Origin: Zoroaster sp. YZ-2022
Lineage: Eukaryota > Echinodermata > Asteroidea > Forcipulatida > Zoroasteridae
Assembly: GCA_029582265.1 (NCBI GenBank)
Contig: CM055816.1
Location: forward strand, 36,020,220-36,084,219
Direction of reading: 5' to 3'
DNA: 64,000 bases
The position numbers were made by a program, and so were the translations under genes. The notes under the pieces are model-generated. The model worked only from the letters and a program-made list of their open reading frames with translations, had not been told where the DNA came from and made no database searches. Below are positions 43,823-56,021 of the stretch, piece after piece (the stretch's first letter is position 1; the number at the start of each line of letters is the position of its first letter).

Positions 43823-46200
43823 GTGAGTTTTGATTTCCAATAACATGTTTAATTTTGAAAATAAGTAACAAACAAATTGTTCTCAGTAAATGTTCTTTAT
43901 AACATAAAAAGAGTGCTGTTTTGATGTAGTAGGCCTAACAGTTACTCCCGGGGCGTAACTGTTAACGCTAGGCTTTTACTGATAACAACATCTACTTCAG
44001 CCATTCATGAAAAGTTATCGTAGGCTAAGTCACTTAGTAAGCGTTATGTATATAGTACCGCTATGATAAAGTAACCTTTGAAACATGCAAGGATTCTTGG
44101 AAGGGGTTAGAGGTGGTGCGACATCATGTTAGTCAACTCATGACGGAGGGGGGGGGGGGGACTAATGACCAAGTTTCTGAACCATTGAGATTTTTTTTAC
44201 CTCAATGTTTTTACAGCACTCTACTCAAACATTTCTGTCATAACTTTATTTATTTATTTTTACAACAAATATGAAATGGTTGCTTTGCATGATATTAAAA
44301 ACACTGACATTTATTTCATTATTTTACCATTTCTCAACATTTGCAGAGCAGAAGACACTGAAACCAAGCCCTGTTTATGATCCCCTCATCTTAAAGGGAC
44401 ATAACAAAAATATTACAAGACCCACTATTATACGTACTCGAGTAAGTGTGCAGATGTCTGGTCTTTTTGAGAGTGTTTTTCAGCAAAGTTCTGGCCATGG
44501 ATTCAGAGGGCCCTATACACTGAGGGCATTGAGATCTTACATATCATTTAAGAGTAGATAAATACTTTTTTTCACATAGCTGATATTTTGTCATAAGATC
44601 TGAGTATTCCTGTTAGCATGTTCGGCTGTTACTTCTGTTTTTCTTAAAGGAAATATTTTTTATTGTGGGTGAATTGGCAATACAGTTACCAGAGGTAATT
44701 GGAGTTTACAAGGTACTGAAATGCAATTGGTTCTTTATTAAACTGGATTGGATTGTTAATATAATGACGTTATTCTAAATATATATCAATATTTAACCTT
44801 TTATTGGACACACAAGTTCTTTTCTTAATGAAGCCCGTTTAGCCACAGTGTTTCAGAGTTTTCTAATTTGGCCATTTTTGCTTCTGTTGTTATAATGTCC
44901 TTTCTACTGTTATTTAAGTGATCTGTTAGTGCATCTGTACATTAATGGTAAGATAAAAAATAAATAAACACTTTCATATATACAAGTAAAATAGTGTAAA
45001 GTTTACAATAGTATAAAAACCATACTGGTCTGCCCATTATTTCCACCCATCTATCGTTTTAGAGCAATCTATAAAGGGGAAATTCACATCTTGATGAGAT
45101 GGGAATTCCTCCACATTCAAAAGGAATATGAAAATATGGTGGACACAAATAGTTAAAGCTCAATTTGTCTGAAAATTCTATAGTATACATTCCATTTCAG
45201 ATCAAGTTGACCAGATCTGATTGGCTAATTTACCATTCCTATTACATTGCGGTAAAATATAGGACGGGTGGGCAAACAAAATTCTGGTGGGTAATCAAAA
45301 TTAATATAAAATTTGGCTCCAATCTAAAAAATAATATTTAAAACCCAACAGTCGGGATAAGAATGATTTTATTGGGGGATGGAGTAACTGGAAATACATA
45401 TATTTTTAGTTTGGCCTTATTGCATTAAAGGGTCTTGTCACATGCGAAAATTTTTACATGCAACTTGGAGGCAAGCAAGTACAATGCATGCAAAAGGAAC
45501 AATTTGGTATAGCACAAAAAACCAATACAAAGAATTTCTGACAATGTCTTACTATCCCTAACAAAATTATGTGATTTTTTTGGGAGATTGAAGTGGAACT
45601 TATTGTCTGTATTGCCTCGTGTGACATTGCCCTAAATTGCTCTCTGGACGTCTAATGTACATGTATATTGGAATATAAGATATGTTTATTTTGGACAATT
45701 CATTCAAAATGGTTTAAGAGTTAGACTATAGAACAGCTTTGGTAAAATGACCCAATTATACTAATTATTACACGAAAAGGTGCATCAAAGGTTATTTAGT
45801 CCAAGTATGAGAAATTACACCTGAAATAGATTACTTCCGTTGTGGAGAATGTATCTTTATAGGGCCTAATTGAAACTTATGTAAAAATCTAAATATTGCC
45901 TTGTGTCATATATATATGATTGTTCTTTCCAAACAATAAATTGATCATCTTAGATTATAGAGAGGTATTCATCATTATGAATATTTTTTAAATACCGTAA
46001 TTGAAATAATTAGTAAAGAAAATAGTATTATACTTGTTATGATGATTTAAAGCAGAACATATTGTATTTTATTTGACGGTTATTTTTTCAAATAAACAGT
46101 GAAACTCTAAAAGATGAGAGATAAATATTGGTTTTAGTTTGTTTGTGTGTCTTGTACTCTGTTGGAGGGCATTTATTACCCCATATTTGGGGATTTTACT
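43823..46200 (+). other. Interior of the CACTA/Chapaev-like element, no further gene firmly seen
   Basis: Mostly AT-rich. A frame after 44346 (QKTLKPSPVYDPLILKGH) is coding-like but out of phase with the first exon. Inner copies of the subterminal words occur near 45260-45300. No transposase motif recognised. Confidence 0.4.
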
Positions 46201-46860
46201 GTTTACTCAACGTTTGTTACTTTTGTGCCACATTGTTGTATAAAGTGTGACCAATTAATGGGTGTTGTTGAAATAAAGTGCCCAATAGTTGTGCAAAAGT
46301 TGGAGAAATTGACCAAATTTTGAATAAAATTATCACTCAATAATTGGGTAACCAATGTAACATACAATACCCAATAGATGGTTAGATATATAATTATCCA
46401 ACTGTTGGTTAACCAAAATGTATCCAACTGTTGAGGAGCTAGTTTTGCCCAATTAATTGTCAATCAGATTGCCCAATTTAGATGGAAACTTGTTTGCCCA
46501 ATAGATGGGCATGTTGATATTTTAAACAACGTTGGGCAAAAAGTTGGGTATTTTTTTTACCAATATTTTTACAGTGTACTGTTTGTTTTCAAATAAGTTA
46601 CAATTCGTCACATTTTATGTCATATTTTAAATGGATGGCTGTAGTCCAATGATTTGTGTTCTTAATCTCGATGCACAAGTGTTGTGTATTAAAATTCATT
46701 TCTCCTTTTCTTTTCTCTGAAGGTGTACATTGATCCAGTTTGCCGATCGAAATATGCGGTTACATTTTCACTATTCTCGCTTTAACGACACAACGAGCTA
46801 ACATTTTTACAAATCAATTGTTTAATGTATAATATATACAATGTAATTAAATAGCTGCAG

Positions 46861-46920
46861 AAAACAATATCAGTTCATTTCACCAGGAACATTTGATGAT
46901 CTACAAAAACTCACTTACTT
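46861..46920 (+). CDS. 60-nt LRR-like exon (copy 1)
   Basis: Acceptor ATAGCTGCAG; in array phase it is open and reads KQYQFISPGTFDDLQKL then TYL, i.e. the second half of an LRR is standard and four residues of the first half are missing. Donor GTTAGT is unusual. Copies at 48624, 50347, 52109 and 53356 are all open with length a multiple of 3. Possibly a spliced short repeat or cap. Confidence 0.45.
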
Positions 46921-47441
46921 GTTAGTTTTTATGCCATGAACTGCAATCACATAGCAACGATCCACCGATTTATCTTGCGAAGTGAAACGTTCGAAGTTCA
47001 TGTTTAGCGATAGAAATATATTCATGAATTTTTAACCATGTTCTATGTACGACACAACATAGTCAACAACATTTGTACAGATCATTTGTTAAATTTATTT
47101 CTTGATTCATAAAGGTAACATAATATTCATACAGTACTTAACATTAGTAAAATCATTTTAAACTTTTCTTCAATTCGTCACATTATATATTACATTTCTC
47201 AATAGAGGGCTACAGGACAACGAACTTTTTATGAATTCAATGCACTCAACTGTTGGCTATCGATGTTTATTGTAATTTTATTTTCTAAAATTAGGTGAAC
47301 CTCGGGCATAATAAGTGTTAAGATTGTCTGTTACCATTAAGCAACTATGCTTTATGGAACATATGAGAACATTGACAGTTATTACCAATGTATTTGTGTA
47401 TCAATACAAAGTTTTAACCCTACTTCGTTTTCCCATCTTAG

Positions 47442-47504
47442 ATATCTAGACAATAGTATAAGTAAACTTGTATCCAGAATATTTGATGGTGTACTTACTC
47501 ACTT
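47442..47504 (+). CDS. 63-nt short LRR-like exon (copy 2)
   Basis: As 42485; begins YLDNSISKLV, open, donor GTTATT. Confidence 0.4.
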
Positions 47505-47998
47505 GTTATTATTTTCAATCAATCAGTAACCAGCCACAATTTATTGTTTGTAATTTTTATGACATCTGACACTGAAACAAAATTAGAGCAAGTTTTTAAA
47601 TTCGTGTTTGCTGATCGAAATATGTGTATACATGCTGACTATTATCTGTTTAACGACCGTTTATAATGAGCTTAAAAATATCAGAGATAAGTTAATTAAT
47701 TAGTGATATCTTGACTAAAAATGGTAATCATACTGGTAGAAGTAGTTATTTTTTTATATAAAATATGAAAATTGGGATCCTTTGTTTTGCAAAAGATATT
47801 AAATTCGTCACACTTTGTCGATTTTGTCATTGATGGGCAGATTACTTTGATTTCTTTTTATGTATCTAATCAGATGCTGGCTGAATATTTTATGATGGTA
47901 TTTGGCTGATTAAATGAAAATCTAAGAACATTAGTGAAAATAACCCAATGAACGGGCTTTAATAAGATGTTCAACCCTTCTTTGTGTTCCAATCTTAG

Positions 47999-48070
47999 AT
48001 TGCTGTTCAACAACAACATCAGAGAAATCGAACCCGGAACATTTGATGGTTTACAAAATCTCAGATTATT
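47999..48070 (+). CDS. LRR exon 10 of LGR-like gene
   Basis: 72 nt, phase 2-2, acceptor CAATCTTAG, donor GTAAGTATT. Begins LLFNNNIREI; D16 G17, R22 L23. Compared with exon 9 the changes fall at residues 1 and 3. Confidence 0.85.
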
Positions 48071-48623
48071 GTAAGTATTCATGTCATGAATTTTAATCAA
48101 GCGTGTATCGAGGTACGGATTTCTCTTGTTTGATGTAACGTGTCACTGTAAACAAATTATATAAAGTGCGAAGTTCACATTTTCCGATCGAAATATCTGT
48201 CCCGATGTTTCACCAATGCGATTAAACCAAATATTATTAACTTATCTTGTTGCAGAAATACATTGGAAATTATAAATGTCTACCAAAAAGGGAGCCGTTC
48301 CATAGCGACGCGCATAGAAAGTAGTTAATAAAAAAGATTGTACTGTTTGTTTTCAAATAAGTTACAATTCGTCACGTTATGTCATATTTTTAAATGGAGG
48401 GCTGTAGTCCAATGATTTGTGTTCTTAATCTCGATGCACAAGTGTTGTGTATTAAAATTCATTTCTCCTTTTCTTTTCTCTGAAGGTGTACATTGATCCA
48501 GTTTGCCGATCGAAATATGCAGTTACATTTTCACTATTTTCGCTTTAACGACACAACGAGCTAACATTTTTACAAATCAATTGTTTAATGTATAATATAT
48601 ACAATGTAATTAAATAGCTGCAG

Positions 48624-48689
48624 AAAACAATATCAGTTCATTTCACCAGGAACATTTGATGATCTACCGGTACAAAAACTCACTTACTT
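48624..48689 (+). CDS. 60-nt-type LRR-like exon with 6-nt insertion (copy 2)
   Basis: Same as 46861 but a CCGGTA insertion adds two codons (GTFDDLPVQKL), giving 66 nt and still in frame. Confidence 0.4.
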
Positions 48690-49188
48690 GTTAGTTGTTA
48701 TGCCATGAACTGCAATCACACAGCAACGATCCACCGATTTATCTTACGACGTTCGAAGTTCATGTTTAGCGATAGAGTTTAACCATGGTCTATGTACGAC
48801 ACAACATAGTCAGCAACATTTGTACAGATCATTTGTTAAATTTATTTGTTGATTCATAAAGGTAACATAATATTCATACAGTACTTAACATTAGTAAAAT
48901 CATTTTAAACTTTTCTTCAATTCGTCACATTATAAATTACACTTCTCAATGAGGGCTACAGGACAACGAACTTTTCTATGAATTCAATACACTCAACTGT
49001 TGGCTATCGATGTTTATTGTAATTTTATTTTATAAAATTACGTGAACCTCTGGCATAATAAGTGTTAAGATTGTCTGTTACCATTAAGCAACTATGCTTA
49101 ATGGAACATATGAGAACATTGACAGTTATTACCAATGTATTTGTGTATCAATACAAAGTTTCAATCCCACTTCGTTTTCCCATCTTAG

Positions 49189-49251
49189 ATATCTAGACAA
49201 TAATATAAGTAAACTTGTATCCAGAGTATTTGATGGTGTACTTACTCACTT
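49189..49251 (+). CDS. 63-nt short LRR-like exon (copy 3)
   Basis: As 42485, identical in its visible residues (YLDNNISKLV), open, donor GTTATT. Confidence 0.4.
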
Positions 49252-49720
49252 GTTATTAATTTCAATCAATCAGTAACCAGCCAGAATTTATTGTTTGTAA
49301 TTTTTATGACATCTGACATCGAAAAAAATTAGAGCAAGTATGAAATTTGTGTTTGCCGATCGAAATATTTGTATACATGCTGACTATTATCTGTTTAACG
49401 ACACTTTATAACGAGCTGGAAAATATCAGAGATAAGTTAATTAATTAGTGATATCTTGACTAAAAATGGTAATCATACTGGTAGAAGTAGTTATTGTTTT
49501 ATATAAAATGTGAAAATTGGGATCCTTTGTCACACTTTGTCGATTTTGTCATTGATGGGCAGATTTCTTTGATTTCTTTTTATGTATCTAATCAAATGTT
49601 GACTGAATAATTTATGATGGTATTTGACTGATTAAATGAAAATCTAAGAACATTGGTGAAAATAACCCAATGAACGGGCTTTAATAAGATGTTCAACCCT
49701 TCTTTGTGTTCTCATATTAG

Positions 49721-49792
49721 ATCGCTGTACAACAACAACATCACAGAAATCAAACCCGGAACATTTGATGGTCTACAAAATCTCCAAACCTT
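49721..49792 (+). CDS. LRR exon 11 of LGR-like gene
   Basis: 72 nt, phase 2-2, acceptor ATATTAG, donor GTAAGTATT. Begins SLYNNNITEI, K11; D16 G17, Q22 T23. Confidence 0.85.
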
Positions 49793-50346
49793 GTAAGTAT
49801 TCATGTCATTAATTTTAATCAAGCGTGTATCGAGGTACGGATTTCTCTTGTTTGATGTAACGTGTCACTGTAAACAAATTATATAAAGCGCGAAGTTCAT
49901 ATTTTCCGATCGAAATATCTGTCCCGATGTTTCACCAATGCGATTAAACCAAATATTATTAACTTATCTTGTTGCAGAAATACATTGGAAATTATAAATG
50001 TCTACCAAAAAGGGAGCCGTTCCATAGCGACGCGCATAGAAAGTAGTTAATAAAAAAGATTGTACTGTTTGTTTTCAAATAAGTTACAATTCGTCACATT
50101 TTATGTCATATTTTAAATGGATGGCTGTAGTCCAATGATTTGTGTTCTTAATCTCGATGCACAAGTGTTGTGTATTAAAATTCATTTCTCCTTTTCTTTT
50201 CTCTGAAGGTGGACATTGATCCAGTTTGCCGATCGAAATATGCGGTTACATTTTCACTATTCTCGCTTTAACGACACAACGAGCTAACATTTTTACAAAT
50301 CAATTGTTTAATGTATAATATATACAATGTAATTAAATAGCTGCAG

Positions 50347-50406
50347 AAAACAATATCAGTTCATTTCACCAGGAACATTTGATGATCTACAAAACCTCAC
50401 TTACTT
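50347..50406 (+). CDS. 60-nt LRR-like exon (copy 3)
   Basis: As 46861, with CAAAACCTC for CAAAAACTC (N for K). Open, phase 2-2, donor GTTAGT. Confidence 0.45.
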
Positions 50407-50927
50407 GTTAGTTTTTATGCCATGAACTGCAATCACACAGCAACGATCCACCGATTTATCTTGCGAAGTGAAAAGTTCGAAGTTCATGTTTAGCGATAGA
50501 AATATATTCATGAATTTTAACCATGTTCTGTGTACGACACAACATAGTCAGCAACATTTGTACAGATCATTTGTTAAATATATTTCTTGATTCATAAAGG
50601 TAACACAATATTCATACAGTACTTAACCTTAGTAAAATCATTTTAAACTTTTCTTCAATTCGTCACATTATATATTACATTTCTCAATAGAGGGCTACAG
50701 GACAACGAACTTTTTATGAATTCAATGCACTCAACTGTTTGGCTATCGATGTTTATTGTAATTTTATTTTCTAAAATTAGGTGAACCTCGGGCATAATAA
50801 GTGTTAAGATTGTCTGTTACCATTAAGCAACTATGCTTTATGGAACATATGAGAACATTGACAGTTATTACCAATGTATTTGTGTATCAATACAAAGTTT
50901 TAACCCTACTTCGTTTTCCCATCTTAG

Positions 50928-50990
50928 ATATCTAGACAATAATATAAGTAAACTTGTATCCTGAATATTTGATGGTGTACTTACTCACTT
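50928..50990 (+). pseudogene. 63-nt short LRR-like exon with stop (copy 4)
   Basis: As the 47442 copy but the AGA codon after TCC is TGA, an in-frame stop. The only one of the four copies that is closed. Confidence 0.6.
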
Positions 50991-51482
50991 GTTATTATTT
51001 TCAATCAATCAGTAACCAGCCACAATTTATTGTTTGTAATTTTTATGACATCTGACATTGAAACAAAATTAGAGCAAGTTTCTAAATTCGTGTTTGCTGA
51101 TCGAAATATGTGTATACATGCTGACTATTATCTGTTTAACGACCGTTTATAATGAGCTTAAAAATATCAGAGATAAGTTAATTAATTAGTGATATCTTGA
51201 CTAAAAATGGTAATCATACTGGTAGAAGTAGTTATTTTTTATATAAAATATGAAAATTGGGATCTTTGTTTTCCAAAAGATATTAAATTCGTCACACTTT
51301 GTCGATTTTGTCATTGATGGGCAGATTTCTTTGATTTCTTTTTATGTATCTAATCAAATGCTGGCTGAATATTTTATGATGGTATTTGAGTGATTAAATG
51401 AAAATCTAAGAACATTGGTGAAAATAACCCAATGAACGGGCTTTAATAAGATGTTCAACCCTTCTTTGTGTTCCCATCTTAG

Positions 51483-51554
51483 ATTGCTGTTCGACAACAA
51501 CATTAAAGAAATCAAACCCGGAACATTTGATGGTCTACAAAATCTCCAAGCCTT
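51483..51554 (+). CDS. LRR exon 12 of LGR-like gene
   Basis: 72 nt, phase 2-2, TCTTAG acceptor, GTAAGTATT donor. Begins LLFDNNIKEI, K11; D16 G17, Q22 A23. Confidence 0.85.
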
Positions 51555-52108
51555 GTAAGTATTCATGTCATTAATTTTAATCAAGTGTGTATCGAGGTAC
51601 GTATTTCTCTTGTTTGATGTAACGTGTCACTGTAAACAAATTATATGAAGCGCGAAGTTCATATTTTCCGATCGAAATATCTGTCCCGATGTTTCACCAA
51701 TGCGATTTAACCAAATATTATTAACTTATCTTGTTGCAGAAATACATTGGAAATTATAAATGTCTACCAAAAAGGGAGCCGTTCCATAGCGACGCGCATA
51801 GAAAGTAGTTAATAAAAAAGATTGTACTGTTTGTTTTCAAATAAGTTACAATTCGTCACATTTTATGTCATATTTTAAATGGATGGCTGTAGTCCAATGA
51901 TTTGTGTTCTTAATCTCGATGCACAAGTGTTGTGTATTAAAATTCATTTCTCCTTTTCTTTTCTCTGAAGGTGCACATTGATCCAGTTTGCCGATCGAAA
52001 TATGCGGTTACATTTTCACTATTCTCGCTTTAACGACACAACGAGCTAACATTTTTACAAATCAATTGTTTAATGTATAATATATACAATGTAATTAAAT
52101 AGCTGCAG

Positions 52109-52168
52109 AAAACAATATCAGTTCATTTCACCAGGAACATTTGATGATCTACAAAAACTCACTTACTT
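52109..52168 (+). CDS. 60-nt LRR-like exon (copy 4)
   Basis: Same residues as the 46861 copy (KQYQFIS, PGTFDDLQKL), open, donor GTTAGT. Confidence 0.45.
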
Positions 52169-52730
52169 GTTAGTTTTTATGCCATGAACTGCAATCACAC
52201 AGCAACGATCCACCGATTTATCTTGCGAAGTGAAAAGTTCGAAGTTCATGTTTAGCGATAGAAATATATTTATGAATTTTAACCATGTTCTATGTACGAC
52301 ACAACATAGTGAACAACATTTGTACAGATCATTTGTTAAATTTATTTGTTGATTCATAAAGGTAACATAATATTCATACAGTACTTAACATTAGTAAAAT
52401 CATTTTAAACGTGTCTTCAATTCGTCACATTATATATTACATTTCTCAATAGAGGGCTACAGGACAACGAACTTTTTATGAATTCAATGCACTCAACTGT
52501 TGACTATCGATGTTTATTGTAATTTTATTTTCTAAAATTAGGTAAACCTCGGGCATAATAAGTGTTAAGATTGTCTGTTATCATTAAGCAACTATGCTTT
52601 ATCAGATACTGACTGAATAATTTATGATGGTATTTGACTTATTAAAGGAAAATCTAAGAACATTGGTGAAAATAACCCAATGAACGGGCTTTAATAAGAT
52701 GTTCAACCCTTCTTTGTGTTCCCATCTTAG

Positions 52731-52802
52731 ATCGCTGTACAACAACAACATCAGAGAAATCAAACCTGGAACATTTGATGGTCTACAAAATCTCAAATTC
52801 TT
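52731..52802 (+). CDS. LRR exon 13 of LGR-like gene
   Basis: 72 nt, phase 2-2, TCTTAG acceptor, GTAAGTATT donor. Begins SLYNNNIREI, K11; D16 G17, K22 F23. This unit has lost the 63-nt exon with about 500 bases around it. Confidence 0.85.
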
Positions 52803-53355
52803 GTAAGTATTCATGTCATGAATTTTAATCAAGTGTGTATCGAGGTACGTATTTCTCTTGTTTGATGTAACGTGTCACTGTAAACAAATTATATAAAGTG
52901 CGAAGTTCACATTTTCCGATCGAAATATCTGTCCCAATGTTTCACCAATGCGATTTAACCAAATATTATTAACTTATCTTGTTGCAGAAATACATTGGAA
53001 ATTATAAATGTCTACCAAAAAGGGAGCCGTTCCATAGCGACGCGCATAGAAAGTAGTTAATAAAAAAGATTGTACTGTTTGTTTTCAAATAAGTTACAAT
53101 TCGTCACGTTATGTCATATTTTTAAATGGAGGGCTGTAGTCCAAGGATTTGTGTTCTTAATGTCGATGCACAAATGTTGTGTATTAAAATTAATTTCTCC
53201 TTTTCTTTTCTCTGAAGGTGTACATTGATCCAGTTTGCCGATTGAAATATGCGGTTACATTTTCACTATTTTCGCTTTAACGACACAACGAGCTAACATT
53301 TTTACAAATCAATTGTTTAATGTATAATATATACAATGTAATTAAATAGCTGCAG

Positions 53356-53415
53356 AAAACAATATCAGTTCATTTCACCAGGAACATTTGATGATCTACA
53401 AAAACTCACTTACTT
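53356..53415 (+). CDS. 60-nt LRR-like exon (copy 5)
   Basis: Same residues as the 46861 copy, open, phase 2-2, donor GTTAGT. Confidence 0.45.
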
Positions 53416-53966
53416 GTTAGTTTTTATGCCATGAACTGCAATCACACAGCAACGATCCACCGATTTATCTTGCGAAGTGAAAAGTTCGAAGTTCATGTTT
53501 AGCGATAGAAATATATTTATGAATTTTAACCATGTTCTATGTACGACACAACATAGTCAACAACATTTTTGTTAAATATATTTCTTGATTCATAAAGGTA
53601 ACACAATATTCATACAGTACTTAACATTAGTAAAATCATTTTAAACTTTTCTTCAATTCGTCACATTATATATTACATTTCTCAATAGAGGGCTACAGGA
53701 CAACGAACTTTTTATGAATTCAATGCACTCAACTGTTGGCTATCGATGTTTATTGTAATTTTATTTTCTAAAATTAGGTGAACCTCGGGCATAATAAGTG
53801 TTAAGATTGTCTGTTACCATTAAGCAACTATGCTTTATCAGATACTGGCTGAATAATTTATGATGGTATTTAACTGATTAAATGAAAATCTAAGAACATT
53901 GGTGAAAATAACTCAATGAACGGGCTTTAATAAGATGTTCAACCCTTCTTTGTGTTCCCATCTTAG

Positions 53967-54038
53967 ATTGCTGTACAACAACAACATCAGAGAAATCAAA
54001 CCCAGAACATTTGATGGTCTACAAAATCTCCAAATCTT
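53967..54038 (+). CDS. LRR exon 14 of LGR-like gene
   Basis: 72 nt, phase 2-2, TCTTAG acceptor, GTAAGTATT donor. Begins LLYNNNIREI, K11; R13 replaces the usual Gly, D16 G17, Q22 I23. Last copy of the tandem 3' family. Confidence 0.82.
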
Positions 54039-54293
54039 GTAAGTATTCATGTCATGAATTTTAACATAATCAAGCGTGTATCGAGGTACGGATCTCTCTT
54101 GTTTGATGTAACGTGTCACTGTAAACAAATTATATAAAGTGCGAAGTTCATATTTTCCGATTGAAATATCTGTCCCCATTTTCGCCAATGCGATTAAACC
54201 AAATATTAATTTAACTTGTTGCAGAAATACATTGGAAATTATAAATGTTAGTAAAAAAGATTGTTCTGTTTGTTTTGAAATAAGTTACAATTC

Positions 54294-54557
54294 CATGGGC
54301 GGATCCAGAATATTTTTTAGGGGGGCTGAGAATCAAAAACAATTGTTGTAGTACTACACAAAGGGTGCCGCCACTTCATATGCGCAACGGTTAGTACAGT
54401 ACTAAGTAGGTCGCCTCCTTATGTTTATCCCGCACACTGTGGGAATGGGAGTGCGTTCTCCCCTCCCTCCCTCTCTCTCTCTATTTTTCTCTCCCTTATT
54501 TTTTTTACGATTTTAGGGGGCTACAGCCCTCTTAGCACCCCCCTGGATCCGCCAATG
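54294..54557. mobile_element. Small hAT-like MITE
   Basis: Ends CATGGGCGGATCCAG and CTGGATCCGCCAATG form a TIR; unit text ACAATTCGTC is split with AATTC on both sides (54289-54293, 54558-54562). GGGGGG tracts next to the ends. No coding frame. Confidence 0.75.
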
Positions 54558-54669
54558 AATTCGTCTTACTTGTCATACTTTTAAATGTATGACGGCTGTA
54601 GTCCAAAGATTTGTGTTCTTAATGTCGATGAACTCAAGTTTATCACCCGACGCAAGAATTTCATCAAAC

Positions 54670-54805
54670 TATAAATATCGCGGCACCCGCTGCTATATAG
54701 GATTCTAGCCAGCCAATCGCCATCGGGCAAGCTTGGTGGTTGAGAGGTTAGGACGTCTGCACTAGTAAGCAGGAGGTTGAGGGTTCGAATCCCACCCGAG
54801 TCAGA
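54670..54805 (+). mobile_element. tRNA-derived SINE, copy 2
   Basis: Matches 25142-25275 (CGGCACCCGCTGCTATATAGG, given as CGGCACCCGCTG plus CTATATAGG; B box GGTTCGAATCC) and diverges after CCCGAGTCA, so it is 3'-truncated or a different body. Confidence 0.65.
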
Positions 54806-55188
54806 TAGGCCATCGAGATCGTCAAACACGACACTGTGCCACAGGACATCGGCTTCTACATCAGCGACATTTGGCGACCACTACTACGGACTGAAGGATC
54901 TTCTATATCCAAAGTCCATAACCCACCCCAGACTGAGGGATCTCCTATATCCTAAGTCAACCACCCTCCACCCCCCCCCTGTGCTTGTTAACAACTGATT
55001 CAGTTCAGTGAGCACACACTCCTCTCCCACAACCCTTAGGATCCTAGTCTCAACAGTTCCCGCCTGCGCGCCTCAACGAACTAATCCTCCAGCATCCATT
55101 CATGGGATGATCCTCCAGCAGTCTTTCTACCCGAAATTATTGCACGTGTATGGACGGAATTGTTTACATTATTGTAATTTGACACTGT
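54806..55188 (+). other. No gene seen
   Basis: Contains two short repeats of a CTATATCC(A/T)AAGTC segment near 54903 and 54943. Short open frames without coding character. Confidence 0.35.
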
Positions 55189-55900
55189 AAACAATCAAGG
55201 TCAAGTGTGGAAATTATAAATAATTATTTATTTATTTTTCCAATTGAAGAGAGTAAGGTATCAAAATAAAGGTTATGACTTACTGAGTGTGAATATTGTG
55301 ATGAGGATCATCTTGGGATTACCCAGAATGCATTACGGCCATACAAATATAAAATATTGTTTATCGCTCCCTAGGGAATAGTCGTTAAATCTACCAAGTT
55401 ATTGATTGAAAGTCTGTAAATATGCATTGTACCACAAACAAATAAGGTTTGTTTATGTCAGAATACATCAGGGCATAATAATATTACCCATAATGCATAG
55501 TAACATCCTGTATATATATATATATATATATAAAAAATCATAAAATACAACCTTGATACAACATACTGTATGTTGTTTTCTGTTATGCAATAATGTAAAC
55601 AATCAAGGTCAAGTGTGGAAATTATTAATATTTTTCATATTTTGCCAATCAAAGGTATCAAAATGAAGGTTATGACTTTCTGAGCGTGAATATTGAGATG
55701 GGGGGGTCATGTTGGGAATACCCATAATGCATTGCATCCATCCAAATGTAAATTTATGTTTATCGTTCCGGAGAATAAATATCAATAAATCAACAAGGTA
55801 TTGGAAATATGCATTGTATGATAAACAAAGGTGGTTTATTTATGTTAGAATATGTCAGGGCATAATAATATTACCCATAATGGTTTGAAACCCACTGTTT
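55189..55900 (+). repeat. Tandem duplication of about 400 bp
   Basis: 55189-55510 and 55598-55895 share AACAATCAAGGTCAAGTGTG, GGTTATGACTT, CAGGGCATAATAATATTACC and other blocks, with a (TA)n run at 55513-55531 between them. No gene. Confidence 0.7.
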
Positions 55901-56021
55901 ATGTAACAAAAATCATAATTTACAATATTGATACAACATATACCGTATCGCTATATCGCTATTGTACTTGGTACATATGACCTCAGATTAACAGCTTTTA
56001 CGGTCGTTTTTTCCCTAAAAA

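Larger units (their letters stand above)
43351..46579 (+). mobile_element. CACTA/Chapaev-like TIR element (3.2 kb) in a unit intron
   Basis: The unit text AGATTGTACTGTTTG is split: GTAC (43351-43354) then ACAGTAAAAAATATTGG on the left, and CCAATATTTTTACAGT then GTAC (46576-46579) on the right. The ends are inverted repeats; counting one base further they read CAC(A/T)G, like CACTA or Chapaev ends, in which case the duplication is TA rather than GTAC. Both flanks carry many short TTGGGTAA, TTGGGCAA and CCAATAGTTG words in both orientations (43377-43560, 45255-45300, 46230-46560), like subterminal repeats of CACTA elements. Contains a short coding exon at 43758. Confidence 0.75.
42000..54293 (+). 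repeat. 3' unit family: tandem units of about 1.75 and 1.24 kb
   Basis: Full LRR exons recur at 43017, 47999, 49721, 51483, 52731, 53967. Subtracting the 3.2-kb element from the first interval, spacings are about 1757, 1722, 1762, 1248 and 1236 bases. Introns between copies are nearly identical (e.g. GGTGAACCTCGGGCATAATA, GCAGAAATACATTGG), so duplication is recent. The last two intervals lack the 63-nt exon segment. Confidence 0.88.

Noticed and set aside
54777..55190. Short plus-strand coding regions after the second SINE
   Set aside because: Proline/threonine-rich frames over low-complexity C-rich text, no borders or domain.
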